64,000 nt of DNA from Seminavis robusta (taxonomy: Eukaryota; Bacillariophyta; Bacillariophyceae; Naviculales; Naviculaceae), in NCBI GenBank assembly GCA_903772945.1, contig CAICTM010000407.1:1-64000 (forward strand). Reading direction: 5' to 3'. Within the stretch, counting starts at the first letter, position 1. Each line of letters opens with the position of its first letter. The notes under the pieces are model-generated. The model did not search any database. It was not told the DNA's origin and saw only the letters and a program-made list of their open reading frames with translations. Positions 12,150 through 22,710 of the stretch are shown here, in pieces. The translations under genes were made by a program, and so were the position numbers.

Positions 12150-13561
12150 ATGAACATGGGTATTCAAGTCGTTCTACCTCCGGAAGAATATCAAGAGGAT
12201 TTGGATCTTCGTCTCGGAAGGGCGAATGGAAACATCTACCACCGAAAACCTGGCCTGGAAGGAGTCCATGATGGACAAGTCATGGTACGGCTCAAGAAGA
12301 AGCGATTTGTCATCCTGGACTATTCTATCATTCCCACAGAAGCAGATATTCAGGCAGGTAAGTAAAGGAGTGCTGTACACCCTTATTATCACAAGGCGTA
12401 CCCTACAATGCTGCAATTTTCTAACTGGCTTATCCCAGCACAAACCACGGTTCATACCACCGTCCCCGTTGGCGCTGGAAAGACAAGTTGCACCAATGCT
12501 GGTGAGTGTCCTCCCAAACATCACACTGAAGATATCATGAAGCACTCTTTCGTCTCATCTTTTGATTGGATCTCACTGGAACAGACTGCAACAAAGTTGG
12601 AGTGCCTGTCTTGATCTACGATAGTGATCCCAATGAACCGGCTTCACTCTACATGAGATCTGGCCTGTGCTTTACCTGTCAGCGAAATCTCAATGAAAAA
12701 CGGAGAACTCAACGAAAGCGACCCAGCGACATACCTCGGAACGGTCAGACCCTGGATGGGGGAGTAACCGTTTTCGGGTCCACCTCTATCCCAAAAAAGT
12801 TCAAGATGAGTCCGGGTGCCATTGTGATCCATCCCATGGAAGGTCTTCGCCCTCTTGCGGAGGGCTACGGATTCAATGAAATCGGGATTGATCTTCAGCG
12901 GGTTGTTTCTGAGATTGCCATGGATTCCCAACGATTGGTAGATGCCGTGAGTCCTCACCACCACCATCACCACCCGCATCCTCACCCTCATGAACATCAT
13001 CATGACCCAACCATGCCACCGCCGCCGCCACCAGACGCAGCTGGCATTGCCCCTCCTGACATTGCGGCCACTGCAGCGGCTGTGGCTGCTTCTGTCGGAG
13101 CTGAACCAGGGACTCTGGCAGATGATCTGGCTACCAGTGCGGCCATTGAGGCTACGACTAACGGTGACAAAGACCACGAGCACCATCACCACGACGAACA
13201 CGAGGTCATGGTACCCACAGCCAGCGTAGACATCAATGCCCTGTACGACAAGGCCTATCGGACCATGAACAAGGGGATTTATCTACTGTGCCAATGGAAG
13301 CAAAGCTGGGACTCTGCCGTTGCCGCCGCCGTGGCCCAAGAGAGCGTGGATCACGGTCTCGCAGACGCTGTTGCGTCGGCAGCAGCCGTCGCTGCCGCCG
13401 CTGCACAAGAAAACCAAAGTGCTAGCATGGCTTCTCTCTTGATGGGACCCGGCCATGACAAGAAAGATGACGGGAAGAAGAGCGATGACGCTGTGCTGGC
13501 CGCGGCTGAAGCTGCAGTGGCTGATGCTACCGAAGCTGTCGTAGAGGCGTACGAGGTTTAG
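12150..13561 (+). CDS. Uncharacterised protein with CxxC segment, His-rich linker and Ala-rich tail
   Basis: Exons 12150-12357, 12439-12501 and 12585-13561 join in phase 1 at both junctions (GTAAGT/CCCAG, GTGAGT/AACAG) to give 415 aa. Residues 1-130 are a conserved-looking globular part (VMVRLKKKRFVILDYSIIP) including SGLCFTCQRNLNEKRR, a CxxC followed by a basic run. Residues 130-235 continue with VIHPMEGLRPLAEGYGFNEIG. A His/Pro-rich linker (HHHHHHPHPHPHEHHH, near residue 230) and a second His cluster flank a long Ala-rich region. A more ordered block, LYDKAYRTMNKGIYLLCQWKQSWD, sits between. The first ATG is chosen because it opens the conserved frame; a second Met follows two codons later. 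I do not recognise a named family. The His clusters could bind metal, but that is only a guess. Confidence 0.8.
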
Positions 13562-13974
13562 GTGTACCGCTACACCAGTTGCTATCCGCTGTCGCTGAAC
13601 CAATGCCGCAAATCATGGACGACTAGTCGAACTGTCGACCTTTGCAAATAAATGCATCCTGCCTTCTGCATCTTGACTAAAGTTATAGGTTAGATATCCT
13701 AGGTTTTGTTATGAATCAACCAGATTGTGTGAATCGCTCGTTAACGTTAGACTACCATCACTTGATGGTGCAACGATACCGTCTACTAGTACAACAGTAC
13801 GGAAGAGTTCCAACTCATTTCCAAGCCAACACATCCATCATGGTTCTGCTTGCTGTATTCCCTCGTTTTCTGCATTGGAGACTCTCCAACTTCCGATCCC
13901 ACAGATCTCTTGACTGCCCATAACTCGCACCAGACCATCGTAAATCCACTCCCAGAGCTAGCGTATCCCCTTAC
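13562..13974. other. Convergent 3' intergenic gap
   Basis: About 410 bp lie between two converging genes. The stretch should hold both 3' UTRs. No repeat, RNA gene or further coding region was recognised. Confidence 0.35.
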
Positions 13975-15208
13975 TCAATTCGAGGCAACTGGCACTGCTT
14001 CTTCGTTTACTAGGATCTCCGTAGCCCACTTTGGGATGGGAAGATCAAAGAGGATATAGTCCATTGACACGTATTGTAGCACACGTCGCACAGTCCGCGC
14101 ATTGTAGAACTTGTGAACTCGCTTGGCAGCAGCCGTCTCCACGCCGAGATTCACAGAACTTTCATTCCTGTGCTTTGCGAGCTGGAAGACCTCTTCCACC
14201 GCATCCGACACGTTGAATTTCGACCCAAATGTTTCCAAATGATCATAGAAGCCAATATCCATGTTTCCTACAAAGTCGTAGTTTTTGTAATGCCGATAGA
14301 GGCCATCACAGTAGAAACTCTGGGGAAAGAAGTGCAAGTCCCACTTGAGAGGCATAGTGTCGACATAAGTCTCGAAAAATGTTTTTTCGTCATAGAGAAT
14401 GGTTTTGTCCGCGAGGCTGTTGTTTCCAAAGATTTCTCGCGGTTTGCAGTAACTATCCGAAAGCCACGAGTTCCAGCATTTGTCAAGAAACGCGGACAAG
14501 AAGCGTTCCAGGGGGTCCCGAATGAACACACTTCGCGGTGCATCTTCCTTTCTCACGTTAACTGGGGCTTGGCAGTATACCGCGTTTTCGCCGCTCACTC
14601 CGCCAATCGGTCTGCCGGCATTAAACTTGCACTGAAACTTCCTCCACTGTTTAGTTCCGACTTTCTCCATTACACAGAGTTTCAGGGGTGGATCCATGAC
14701 GTAGAGTTCGTGCCATTCTCCAAAAAGAGAGTCCTACGGGAGAATCAGCTTATTGAATTAGACTGTGGCAAAAAAACTGCAACAAGACAACCAAAAAAAG
14801 TGGGCGACCCGATCTTACCTTCACACCCGAAGACTTGCGAGGCACTGCATCACGAAGCATAGTCTGGAACCACCAAGGTCGAGTGGTTCCCCTCTCTTTG
14901 TTCTTGTTGCGGATGCAGGTTCTAAAAGAGACGTGATCTGGGCAGAGAGCCTTGATTTCTGCAAATGTCTCTGCATATGCCTTGTTGACAATCTGCCAAG
15001 CCTCGTCGGATGGATTCTTGTTCGTCACTGCAACTAACTCCCGCGAGGAACTGGACAAGTCGGTGCTTCTCGATGCTGACATATGCTCTTGGATCGACGA
15101 GCGAGGCTGGAATATCGTGTTGATGTTTGTCATTGTCATTATTGCCACCAAAGACAATGCCACACAAGCATGAAGAATGCGCAATTCTCGACCCGATATC
15201 TTCGCCAT
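13975..15208 (-). CDS. Golgi-type carbohydrate sulfotransferase (sulfotransfer_2 family)
   Basis: Two exons, 15208-14819 and 14733-13975, meet at a clean phase 0 junction (GTAAGA/CGTAG); 382 aa. An N-terminal uncharged stretch (ILHACVALSLVAIMTM, residues 11-26) after a short basic tail is a type II signal anchor, so the catalytic domain would face the Golgi lumen. The domain begins LCVMEKVGTKQWR, the usual K-V-x-S/C/T region that binds the 5'-phosphosulfate of PAPS. It continues with SVFIRDPLERFLSAFLDKC, the R-x-P-x-x-R-x-x-S 3'-phosphate binding motif. This motif pair is diagnostic of the family of chondroitin/dermatan/HNK-1 sulfotransferases. In algae, acceptors are more likely sulfated wall or mucilage polysaccharides. 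The acceptor is not readable from sequence. A second, unrelated sulfotransferase-like gene lies at 21634-22710. Confidence 0.85.
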
Positions 15209-15545
15209 GGTGTTTACTTGAATTCTTGAGATCTCTCAGTTTGTTAACAGCAACTAATTTCTGACTGGGCCTCGTGTCAGAGTATGTACTAGTAACATCA
15301 TCAATAGAGAGCCGATGCAAGATGAAGGTCAAGTTCATGAATGATGGAGGTAATCTTGGAAAAGAGAGAGGATTTCGAAGCAAAATATGAAAAGGAAAAT
15401 TGAAACGGGCCGGCCGGCGATTCGATTCTATTCGTACCGGTAACCGGTACCCCTAACCCTTGGGCTTTAAATTCAAAATCGGTGAAAGCCATTCTCTCAC
15501 TCTCTCTCTATCCTTTCCATTTGCTGTTTGTCTACCGGTATCACC
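15209..15545. promoter_or_regulatory. Divergent promoter region, sulfotransferase and ZW10
   Basis: 337 bp separate two divergent start codons. The stretch contains GTACCGGTAACCGGTACC near 15435, a palindromic element of the kind scattered through this window's non-coding DNA, and a CT-rich run just before the ZW10 ATG. Confidence 0.35.
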
Positions 15546-18248
15546 ATGGCGTCCTCTCCTGATGCTGCAAAGGATACGTCCGTCGAAGGTCGTCTCTCGA
15601 CGGTGCGCAAGGCTGTCCGAAAAGCCACTGAAGAAGCCTTGCAGGAAGTGGCCTTGTCGACGGGAACCACGGATGGCACTGGTCCACAATTCGCCGATCC
15701 CAATGCCAGTTTCAACCTGGGGATGGAGCTCTTTGGCCAGCCCCAATCGGTGGTCCAGAAGAATGTGCGGGAAAAGCTAGACGAAATTGAGGGCGAGCTG
15801 CAAGAAGTGAAACAAGTGGTGTCATCGCGTCAATGGAAGAGCAAGACCGAAGACCAAGAGAACATTGCCGAAAATCCTGCCAACCAAGAAACCAAGGGAA
15901 AGACCAAGGAAGAGCTGCAAGCCGAAGCCAAGTTGCTTTCCAAAAAGATTAGCTTTCTCCGACAATGCAGTCTTGCTCGGTCACTCTTGGACGAATCCAT
16001 GGCGCTGTCCAAGCCAGGGTTGGCACTCGACCCCAAGTGGATTGAATCGGCGCAAAAATTGGCCAAGGCGGAGGACACCATCGAAGAGGCACAGCATTTG
16101 CTCACCAAAGATGAAAAATTGCAAGATTCACCAGCACTGGTGGCGGGATACAAAATCATTGATTCCATTCTCTCTTCCATTCGACGAGAACGTGTCGATT
16201 TGCTCGACAGAGCCAAGGTTATGTTTGACATTTGTGTCACTTTCACCGACCAATCCATCGAAGTTCGCGGAGCAGACGCTTCGTCGGATTCTTCCATTAG
16301 TGAAACGGAAAATTCCAGTCTGGAAGAAGTCTATGGAGTGCTGGAAGCTTTCTCGTCGGCGGAAGAGTCCAACTCTGCTTTGAAAGAAACCATGCGCCGA
16401 TTCACTTCCAAATTGTTTCGTCAGGTGCTAAAACCGGTGCTGGACATGGCAAGCACTACCAAACCGGATCCCGTACTATCGCTGACAGACACAAGCGAGG
16501 AGGAATCGGAGGATAACGTCAAGAAATTGGAATGGACCTTTAAAGAAAACATTGTCGAAAACAACACAACATTTCACACGGGACGAATTCGGGTCAAAGG
16601 AGCCGTTCTACGACTCACGTGGGAAAAACATCAGAGTGTGGAGAAAAACGATTCCAGCAACAATAAAAAGAAACTTCAAAAGCAAGAAATTGTATTGGAA
16701 AACTGGAAACAGGCCTTGAACTTTCTCCACCGGACGTTGGAGTTTGTATACGACAACGTTCTTCTTCAGAATGACATTTTGTGTCGGCAAGTGGGCAGCA
16801 AATTGTTTGGGAAACCCAATGCCATGCCAGCCACTTTGAATCTGGAAGCTTTAGGGCTGGAAAGCCGTATGATTGGTGGAAATGACAACGGCATTGTCAT
16901 GGAAAGCCTCGTGGACTCACTGGCCAAGACATGTATCCCCGAACGACTCAAACCAGACGAAATGCCGCAACTGCAAGCAATGGCGGAAGAGCTCCGTCGC
17001 ATTACGCTTCCCTTTGTTCAGACACTGGTGGAGATGAATTTTGTTACCCCGACAGACGAAACCATTCCCGATGGAAGCAATGGTACGAGGTTAGAAGCCT
17101 TTTCCACCAACTTTGAACGAAAATTCATTGACAACCGCCGATGCTTGATTCTCAATCAAGCACGTGCCATCTTGCTGAAGAACGACTATCACAATACGGT
17201 GGTGACAGGAGTGGATGTACAGTCCAAGAGGGAAAAGAATGAAGTCCTGCGTGAAATCTACAAGGGATCCAAGGAAGATGTGTTTGAGCTTCACAAGTGC
17301 AGCATCTCGGATACAGCGTTCAAACTTATGGCGCTGGTAAGAGAAGCAATGGACGAATCCGTAGAGCACGCTGTGGCTCGTTCCGAAGAAGACAGAGATA
17401 CACCCATGGCAATCTTTCCAGCAACGCTCTATCGTGCGGCCAGAGAAGCCCTGGACCTGTTTCGTGCCATTATTCAAGCCACGCATGGCAAGGAGATCGC
17501 AACAGTTCCACGTACCGCTGCAGTGTTCCACAACGACTGTGTATACTTCCAACATCAGTGCCTTTGGTTGGGTCTCGAGTACAAGAAGAAACTCCCCACA
17601 GCTCCGAAAGAACCCAACGATGCTGCATCGTTGTTCCATGACACATGCACCTTTCTCGATATGGTTCCTCTCTTTCGAGAACTTGCCGATCGTTCCATGA
17701 AGGAAATGCTCGAGCTCCAAGCCCACCAATTGATTGATATTGTGGGAAAGCGGATCACCATCTTTGGAAAGTCTCTCCGATCGGACGAGATTCTGGCAGA
17801 GTGGTCGGAGGCAGAAACCGCATTGGCTGCTGGATTGTACCACATTCGGCATCTTTCGGAAAACTGGAACATGATTCTATCACACGACATCTTTGTCCGC
17901 TCCGTTGGGTACCTTGCTGACACTTTGTTTACAATCTACCTGGAGCAAGTTACGAGCGCCTCTGATATCAGCGAAAGTGCTTGCCACTTTGTGAGTGCAC
18001 TATTTTCGAAGGCGACCAATACTCTTGGAGGATTTCTTGGAGGCGACAAGTCTGGTTCCGCTGTCTGGGGCCGTTTCGAGGCGATTGGTCGCTTCATGGA
18101 CATGACCCTGCTGGACATTCAAAACAACCTTGCAAATGGAGCATTCCGAGATGTTAGCGGTCAAGAGCTCAAGAGGCTTATCACTGCCACCTTCGATGAC
18201 GGTCCAAAACGACAGCGCCTCCTTCAGGCCTTGTCCTCGCAGCAGTGA
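15546..18248 (+). CDS. ZW10: ZW10 homologue, vesicle-tether / kinetochore protein
   Basis: One uninterrupted frame of 900 aa. The start at 15546 lies in CACCATGG, and a TTG six codons upstream is not a likely start. The protein is almost wholly helical, with coiled coils in the first 250 residues. The C-terminal third matches the ZW10 fold: FLDMVPLFRELADRSMKEM, the WSEAETAL-x-HIRHLSENW segment, and ELKRLITATFDD near the end. Length is close to the animal and plant protein (about 750-800 aa), with acidic insertions. ZW10 joins RINT1 and NAG (Dsl1/NRZ complex) in tethering Golgi-to-ER vesicles and, in animals, ROD and Zwilch at kinetochores. Only the tethering role is well supported across eukaryotes, so I favour that here. 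No intron is seen despite 2.7 kb length, unlike several neighbours. Confidence 0.8.
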   Translation: MASSPDAAKDTSVEGRLSTVRKAVRKATEEALQEVALSTGTTDGTGPQFADPNASFNLGMELFGQPQSVVQKNVREKLDEIEGELQEVKQVVSSRQWKSKTEDQENIAENPANQETKGKTKEELQAEAKLLSKKISFLRQCSLARSLLDESMALSKPGLALDPKWIESAQKLAKAEDTIEEAQHLLTKDEKLQDSPALVAGYKIIDSILSSIRRERVDLLDRAKVMFDICVTFTDQSIEVRGADASSDSSISETENSSLEEVYGVLEAFSSAEESNSALKETMRRFTSKLFRQVLKPVLDMASTTKPDPVLSLTDTSEEESEDNVKKLEWTFKENIVENNTTFHTGRIRVKGAVLRLTWEKHQSVEKNDSSNNKKKLQKQEIVLENWKQALNFLHRTLEFVYDNVLLQNDILCRQVGSKLFGKPNAMPATLNLEALGLESRMIGGNDNGIVMESLVDSLAKTCIPERLKPDEMPQLQAMAEELRRITLPFVQTLVEMNFVTPTDETIPDGSNGTRLEAFSTNFERKFIDNRRCLILNQARAILLKNDYHNTVVTGVDVQSKREKNEVLREIYKGSKEDVFELHKCSISDTAFKLMALVREAMDESVEHAVARSEEDRDTPMAIFPATLYRAAREALDLFRAIIQATHGKEIATVPRTAAVFHNDCVYFQHQCLWLGLEYKKKLPTAPKEPNDAASLFHDTCTFLDMVPLFRELADRSMKEMLELQAHQLIDIVGKRITIFGKSLRSDEILAEWSEAETALAAGLYHIRHLSENWNMILSHDIFVRSVGYLADTLFTIYLEQVTSASDISESACHFVSALFSKATNTLGGFLGGDKSGSAVWGRFEAIGRFMDMTLLDIQNNLANGAFRDVSGQELKRLITATFDDGPKRQRLLQALSSQQ

Positions 18249-19844
18249 GTGTAGTGCACTATTTAAAAACAAAGGAGATCACAGCTCTCCTTTAGAATTC
18301 GAGCAAACCCAATACGGACTACAGTACAGCATTACGGTACCAGCTTCATAACACCACGGTGCTACAATGATGATTTTTCATGACCTCCCTGCCATCGTGG
18401 AACCTTCGGTTGCTGCTCAAACAGCTCTCTTGGCTTCCAATCTACACTGTGGTGGATTATTGTGACGTACTAAGACATGTTCCTGTGCAGTTCCGCAATA
18501 TAAGACATAGCAAAAAGATCACGTGTTGACGGTGAAGCGTCGCCTTTGTTCTCTGACGCTGCCATGCGAAGACCACTTTTGATCGCCTCACATTTTGGAT
18601 GGAACATTGGGCTTTCCACCCCACCATCGCGTTGTTTGGTTGGCGTTGTTGTCGATGTTGGTGTTCCATGCTATGACATGTTTTCCGGCCTTTTACTCTT
18701 TCTTTGCGGGGTAAGAAGGAGTGGGCAATCACCTCACTTCACAAAGGAGTTCCGGTTCCGTTGCTTATCTCGGAAGTTGCATCCTTCTTGATCCGTTGCA
18801 TGCTCCCTCGCTCTTGCCTCGATGTCACTCGGTCGACTGATTGTGATGGTTTCCGTTCTGATCAGGAACTCCTCTGCTCTACTATGCCCAGGTCAGTCTT
18901 AGCTTGCAAGATCGAGAATTCTTGGGCTGCCAAGAGTTCACGGATCTTCCCTCATGCCACGGTTGCGACTAGAGGGCTTCACGGATCTTCGCTCATGCGA
19001 AGCCAAAAGTCAAGACCCCCAGCGGCTATGGCTAGCAACGGTACGTTCGGAACTGGTTTGCGGTATACGCACACACCGGTACTGTCTATTTTAAAAGGCT
19101 ACCGGTAGCTGTGTTCTTGCTACTAGCTAGTACTGTAGCTAGCAATCTGGATCGCTGGATCCATTTGTTACCGGTAGATCTAGCAACTGTGACCAAACCG
19201 GAGCTTCATTGAAGGTTTCTTTCAAGGGGCTTGTGTTCGCATCGCAAGAGTAAAAAGAATCTCCAGTTCCGAATTTATAATTGAGTTTCCATGACACGGT
19301 TCCACCAGCTCTGACAAGCCAAGCTTTGGGAAGGCGAGGGTCAGCATGTCGTCAGCAGCACCGCTACTCATGTTCTCCAGTATCCGCCAATGCATTTTAC
19401 AGACATTGACTGTAACATCAAGCGGTCGTTAAACGCTTGGTGGAATTTTGAAAGACCCGTGTCGACATCGTTAACCAATGAGAAGGCTGAGAAATCAATT
19501 GAAAAGCTGTCTAAAAGCTCTCAAGTCTTGAAGTCTTTTCACGTGGTGGCTTTCAAGTGCCCTGCATCCTCCTCTGCCAGCTGCTACTACCGTATTCAGG
19601 TTTTGCGAAGGCCACTGCTGACAGTTACTTTTCAACGCGAAGCAACAGGCGACCGACCACCAGCAAAGAAAACTCGCGGAAGGATCCAATCTCACAACAG
19701 CTGGTTGGCTTGGCATTTCTTCCTTGCGACTTTCTGTCATTATCTTTGTTGGGCTATCCTTTAAAGGTGACGACAAAGAGCAACAAACACTCTTCATTGA
19801 AACATCATAGTCAGGTCAGGTCAAGGCAACAACCCTATAACATC
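18249..19844. other. Long intergenic stretch, no gene recognised
   Basis: About 1.6 kb without a supportable gene. It contains a short direct repeat (TTCACGGATCTTC followed by CTCATGC) at about 18936 and 18979. It also contains several TACCGGTA and CTAGCTAG elements near 19075-19175. The open frame preceding the next gene's ATG at 19845 continues upstream to 19557 but starts without ATG and loses the downstream composition. Confidence 0.35.
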
Positions 19845-20843
19845 ATGACATCCACAGGACTTTACAGCAGCCCTCGAGCGGTGGTCGACTTTCACTTGCT
19901 GGAGGTATACGAGGACAAACTTCTGGAGAATTTGGACCACTTGAGAACCCCCTTGTCCGTCTCCCCCTCTTCACTCCAAGTGCTTCTACCTCATGGGTTG
20001 AGCCCTGAACCAAAGCAAGAGATGCACGAAGACGATTACTCCAATGAGCTACCCCCCGCATTGCGTTGTCTGAGCGTCTCGACTCGTTCCTCGGCCGCTT
20101 CGGCTACCTTGGACGAGTCCTGTGATTCCAGCTCGGTATCTTCCGTCTCCTTGGACGATTTCCCATTGGATTTCGATGACACATCAGACAGGGGAACAAC
20201 AGCAACGGCAGCGTTGAGTGGAAGGCCACAGAGAAGTATCTTTGGGAGCTATTGGGAGAATAAGGGGGGAAGACCAAGACAGACACAGCCTCTGCTATCG
20301 ACGTGCCAAGAAGGTCGTCCCACTACAACGAGTGCTCCGCGCTCAGAGGCTAACAAGGATCTTGTCCCCGGGGAGGTGGACAGTTACGAGAGGCTTCTGG
20401 AGAGGAATGAAGCTCCCGTAAGGAGGAATGCTGGGAGCCCTGATAGGGCTGCCGCTGCGGCAACCAAAGGTTCAAGGAGGCGTCTTTGGGAGAACCACTA
20501 CGTCTCGCAGCATCAGTCAGAGTCTGCCTTGTGCGAAGTCGCAGCCATGCTTGGACCCCCAGAGACACTCCGCAAGGCGCACTCCACTCCGGTGGTCGGG
20601 CGAAAGCCTACCACTACTGAAGCCACTGGCAAGAGGGCCTCTTGTCTGAGGCAGTGCCGCTTCTCCGGCAGCTCTCGAAGAACATCATTGCTTTCTACAT
20701 CATCCCACTCTCAAAATCTCAATGACAGTCGTCGCTCCAGCGAGACCACCGTCGTCTCCTTTAGTGACCACGTCGAAGTCAAATACCTCCAGACCAACAC
20801 GGAAAAGTTTGCCGCTCCAGGTTGGTCCAAGTACTTTTTTTAA
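19845..20843 (+). CDS. Ser/Arg-rich protein with conserved C-terminus, unknown function
   Basis: Single-exon frame of 332 aa, taken from the ATG at 19845, where composition changes from random to Ser-rich. It has no signal peptide or membrane segment. The middle is low-complexity (Ser, Arg, Thr, Pro) and probably disordered. Short ordered-looking blocks include SIFGSYWENKGG, SYERLLERNEAP and RLWENHYVSQHQSES, which share a W-E-N core and could be degenerate repeats. The last 30 residues, VVSFSDHVEVKYLQ... ending in GWSKYFF, look like the most constrained part. The hydrophobic V-x-F-S-D sequence after a run of Ser/Arg resembles a protein phosphatase 1 docking motif, which is a suggestion only. 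I recognise no enzyme domain. Confidence 0.7.
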   Translation: MTSTGLYSSPRAVVDFHLLEVYEDKLLENLDHLRTPLSVSPSSLQVLLPHGLSPEPKQEMHEDDYSNELPPALRCLSVSTRSSAASATLDESCDSSSVSSVSLDDFPLDFDDTSDRGTTATAALSGRPQRSIFGSYWENKGGRPRQTQPLLSTCQEGRPTTTSAPRSEANKDLVPGEVDSYERLLERNEAPVRRNAGSPDRAAAAATKGSRRRLWENHYVSQHQSESALCEVAAMLGPPETLRKAHSTPVVGRKPTTTEATGKRASCLRQCRFSGSSRRTSLLSTSSHSQNLNDSRRSSETTVVSFSDHVEVKYLQTNTEKFAAPGWSKYFF

Positions 20844-21633
20844 GCACACCTGCTTGCTTGCTCCGGGGATCGAAGGATGCCCCGTTATCCTACGCATTGG
20901 TCGACAAGCCGACTAAATGCTTGCTACCCATCACAAGCTTGCCGCACTACCTGATCGGTTTTCACCGAAGAGACTGGAAGAAGCAACGCAACCTTAGAGC
21001 TGATCTGTTTACACGTTTTAGGAAGGTGCCACAGCACCACGAACGCAATTGCATACCATCCTTGGACCCAAGGAACAAACACAGACCAGCCTGCTGCTAG
21101 CTTGGATCATTAGTTGCTACTTTTAATAGCCTTTAGAAGCCCACCTAACTTACCAACATAGACTGCTACGAGACTTATTAGTACCGTTAGTCATCAATTG
21201 AGTTATTAGCTAGCTGGGGACGTACATGTACTCAATGCTGCTTAGCAACGGGGTAGGGCGAGGTCTGGAGGCGAAAATGCTACTCGACGTGACTTGTCAT
21301 TGTCGCAGAGATTCTTCAGAAAGACGAAGTTGTTTGTATGCAGGCTATACTTACCAACATAGACTGCTACTTGACTTTCTATTAGTCTGAGTTACGGTAG
21401 CTAGTAGCTGGGGACGTACTCAATGCTGCTTAGCAACGGGTAGGGTGAGGTCTGGAGGCGAAAACGCTACTCGACGTGACTTGTCATTGTCGCAGAGATT
21501 CTTCAGAAAGACGAAGTTGTTTGTATGCTGGCTATATACTAGCTAGCTACCGGTAGCGAAGACGCCATACAGCTTATCTATCAGAGGAAGGATCTCTTCT
21601 GTCGAACCGTAACGCACCTCCCACCAACCGGTG
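20844..21633. other. Intergenic region containing a tandem duplication
   Basis: The gap lies between two convergent genes. Its central part is a two-copy repeat described separately. The remaining sequence carries no recognised gene. Confidence 0.4.
21149..21540. repeat. Two-copy direct tandem duplication, about 200 bp per unit
   Basis: Unit one spans about 21149-21350 and unit two 21351-21540. Both begin CTTACCAACATAGACTGCTA, have a divergent middle of about 40 bp, then share a block of over 130 bp from GCTGGGGACGTAC to TTGTTTGTATGC with only a few differences and small indels. The junction is immediate, so this is a tandem copy and not a dispersed one. Neither unit is coding. Confidence 0.9.
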
Positions 21634-22710
21634 CTACCGAAATCTCCCTTCACATCTGGCTTTGTGTCCGTTCGGTTTACACTTTCCCCAACAGGATGCT
21701 TCAATGCCAATGTTCTCTTCTAACCATCCACCCAATGCTGGTGAGGACAAGGTCATGTTTGGTTCTAGATATCGCATGCCAGGATTCTCTTTTGCAAATT
21801 GCCGTATCCGTAACGTCGTTGTCTCGTAGAAGGTCCTAAAGTCTTCCGTGTGAACGGGTTGGGTCGCAGCAAGATTGGGAAAGAAATCCTTTCGGCAGGC
21901 AGTTTTCCACTTTTCAAACATCTTTCCCCATTTTTTGGCACTTTGGTACCAAGATTCCGTGTCCCGTCGTACTAACAAAAAGGTGGCATCAGGATAGCTC
22001 TTATAGAGTGCTTCCAATGCATGTACAGCTGGGAAGAAACACTTGTCTGGCCCGGCGTACCCAAAGTCAATCCACACATCAAAAGTGCCACAGTTTTGCA
22101 CGGGTGGCTTGTTTTGTTTGATATTGTGCTCTACACACGGTCCAATCTGTTTTCCTTTTTGAGTGGTCCACCAATGAACAGCCCTGTTTGGACCCAAGCC
22201 ACATTCAAAGTATTGCCACAGGGTGGTAGTACCGGATTTGGGTAGGTTCAGAACAAATATTGGGTAGGGAACCTTCAGTTGTTCGTTCATGGAACTTGGT
22301 ACGTCTCCTGTGGCCTCTGGATGTTGTCTATGTGGTTTCTTTGCTTTCCTTGCTTCTTCCTGTTTGCGTTTTTCCAATCGCTCCCTAATAACCAAACTTC
22401 CGGGATATCCGTGAGGATTACTTCTATTTCTGGTCCGATTCTGTGATATCCTGACTTTGGGGGCAATAAATGATGTCTTGTCGTCAAACACTACTTCTTT
22501 TGGCTTCACATCAGCTTGCATAGGAGATGATCGTCGCACCCCGGCGGCAAATGCCATGGCACCCAGCATCAGCAAGATACCAAGATGTAGCACAAAGTTG
22601 CTTCGAAAGCTTTTGGATTCTTTCATGCTGCCGCCATTGCTATTGTCACTCCTTGTGGTGAGAGTATTATTATCAGTGATTGGGCCGGCATGTCCCTTTT
22701 GCATTGTCAT
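21634..22710 (-). CDS. Sulfotransferase-like type II membrane protein (P-loop family)
   Basis: Single exon, 358 aa, start ATG at 22710. A hydrophobic anchor at about residues 40-60 (LHLGILLMLGAMAFAAGV) follows a short cytosolic tail. After a basic stem comes PIFVLNLPKSGTTTLW, whose PKSGTT is the 5'-phosphosulfate (PAPS) loop of cytosolic/Golgi sulfotransferases. DATFLLVRRDTESWYQSA corresponds to the strand and helix carrying the 3'-phosphate-binding Arg. The tail WLEENIGIEASCWGKC is Cys-containing. Such P-loop proteins are numerous in diatoms and their acceptors are unknown. It is not related in motif layout to the sulfotransferase at 13975-15208. The loop is intact, so activity is plausible. 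Some members of this fold are not proven transferases. Confidence 0.7.
   Translation of the reverse strand: MTMQKGHAGPITDNNTLTTRSDNSNGGSMKESKSFRSNFVLHLGILLMLGAMAFAAGVRRSSPMQADVKPKEVVFDDKTSFIAPKVRISQNRTRNRSNPHGYPGSLVIRERLEKRKQEEARKAKKPHRQHPEATGDVPSSMNEQLKVPYPIFVLNLPKSGTTTLWQYFECGLGPNRAVHWWTTQKGKQIGPCVEHNIKQNKPPVQNCGTFDVWIDFGYAGPDKCFFPAVHALEALYKSYPDATFLLVRRDTESWYQSAKKWGKMFEKWKTACRKDFFPNLAATQPVHTEDFRTFYETTTLRIRQFAKENPGMRYLEPNMTLSSPALGGWLEENIGIEASCWGKCKPNGHKARCEGRFR

Noticed and set aside
15448-15462. CCCTAACCC, resembling a telomere repeat
   Set aside because: There is only one and a half units, inside an ordinary promoter gap; no array.
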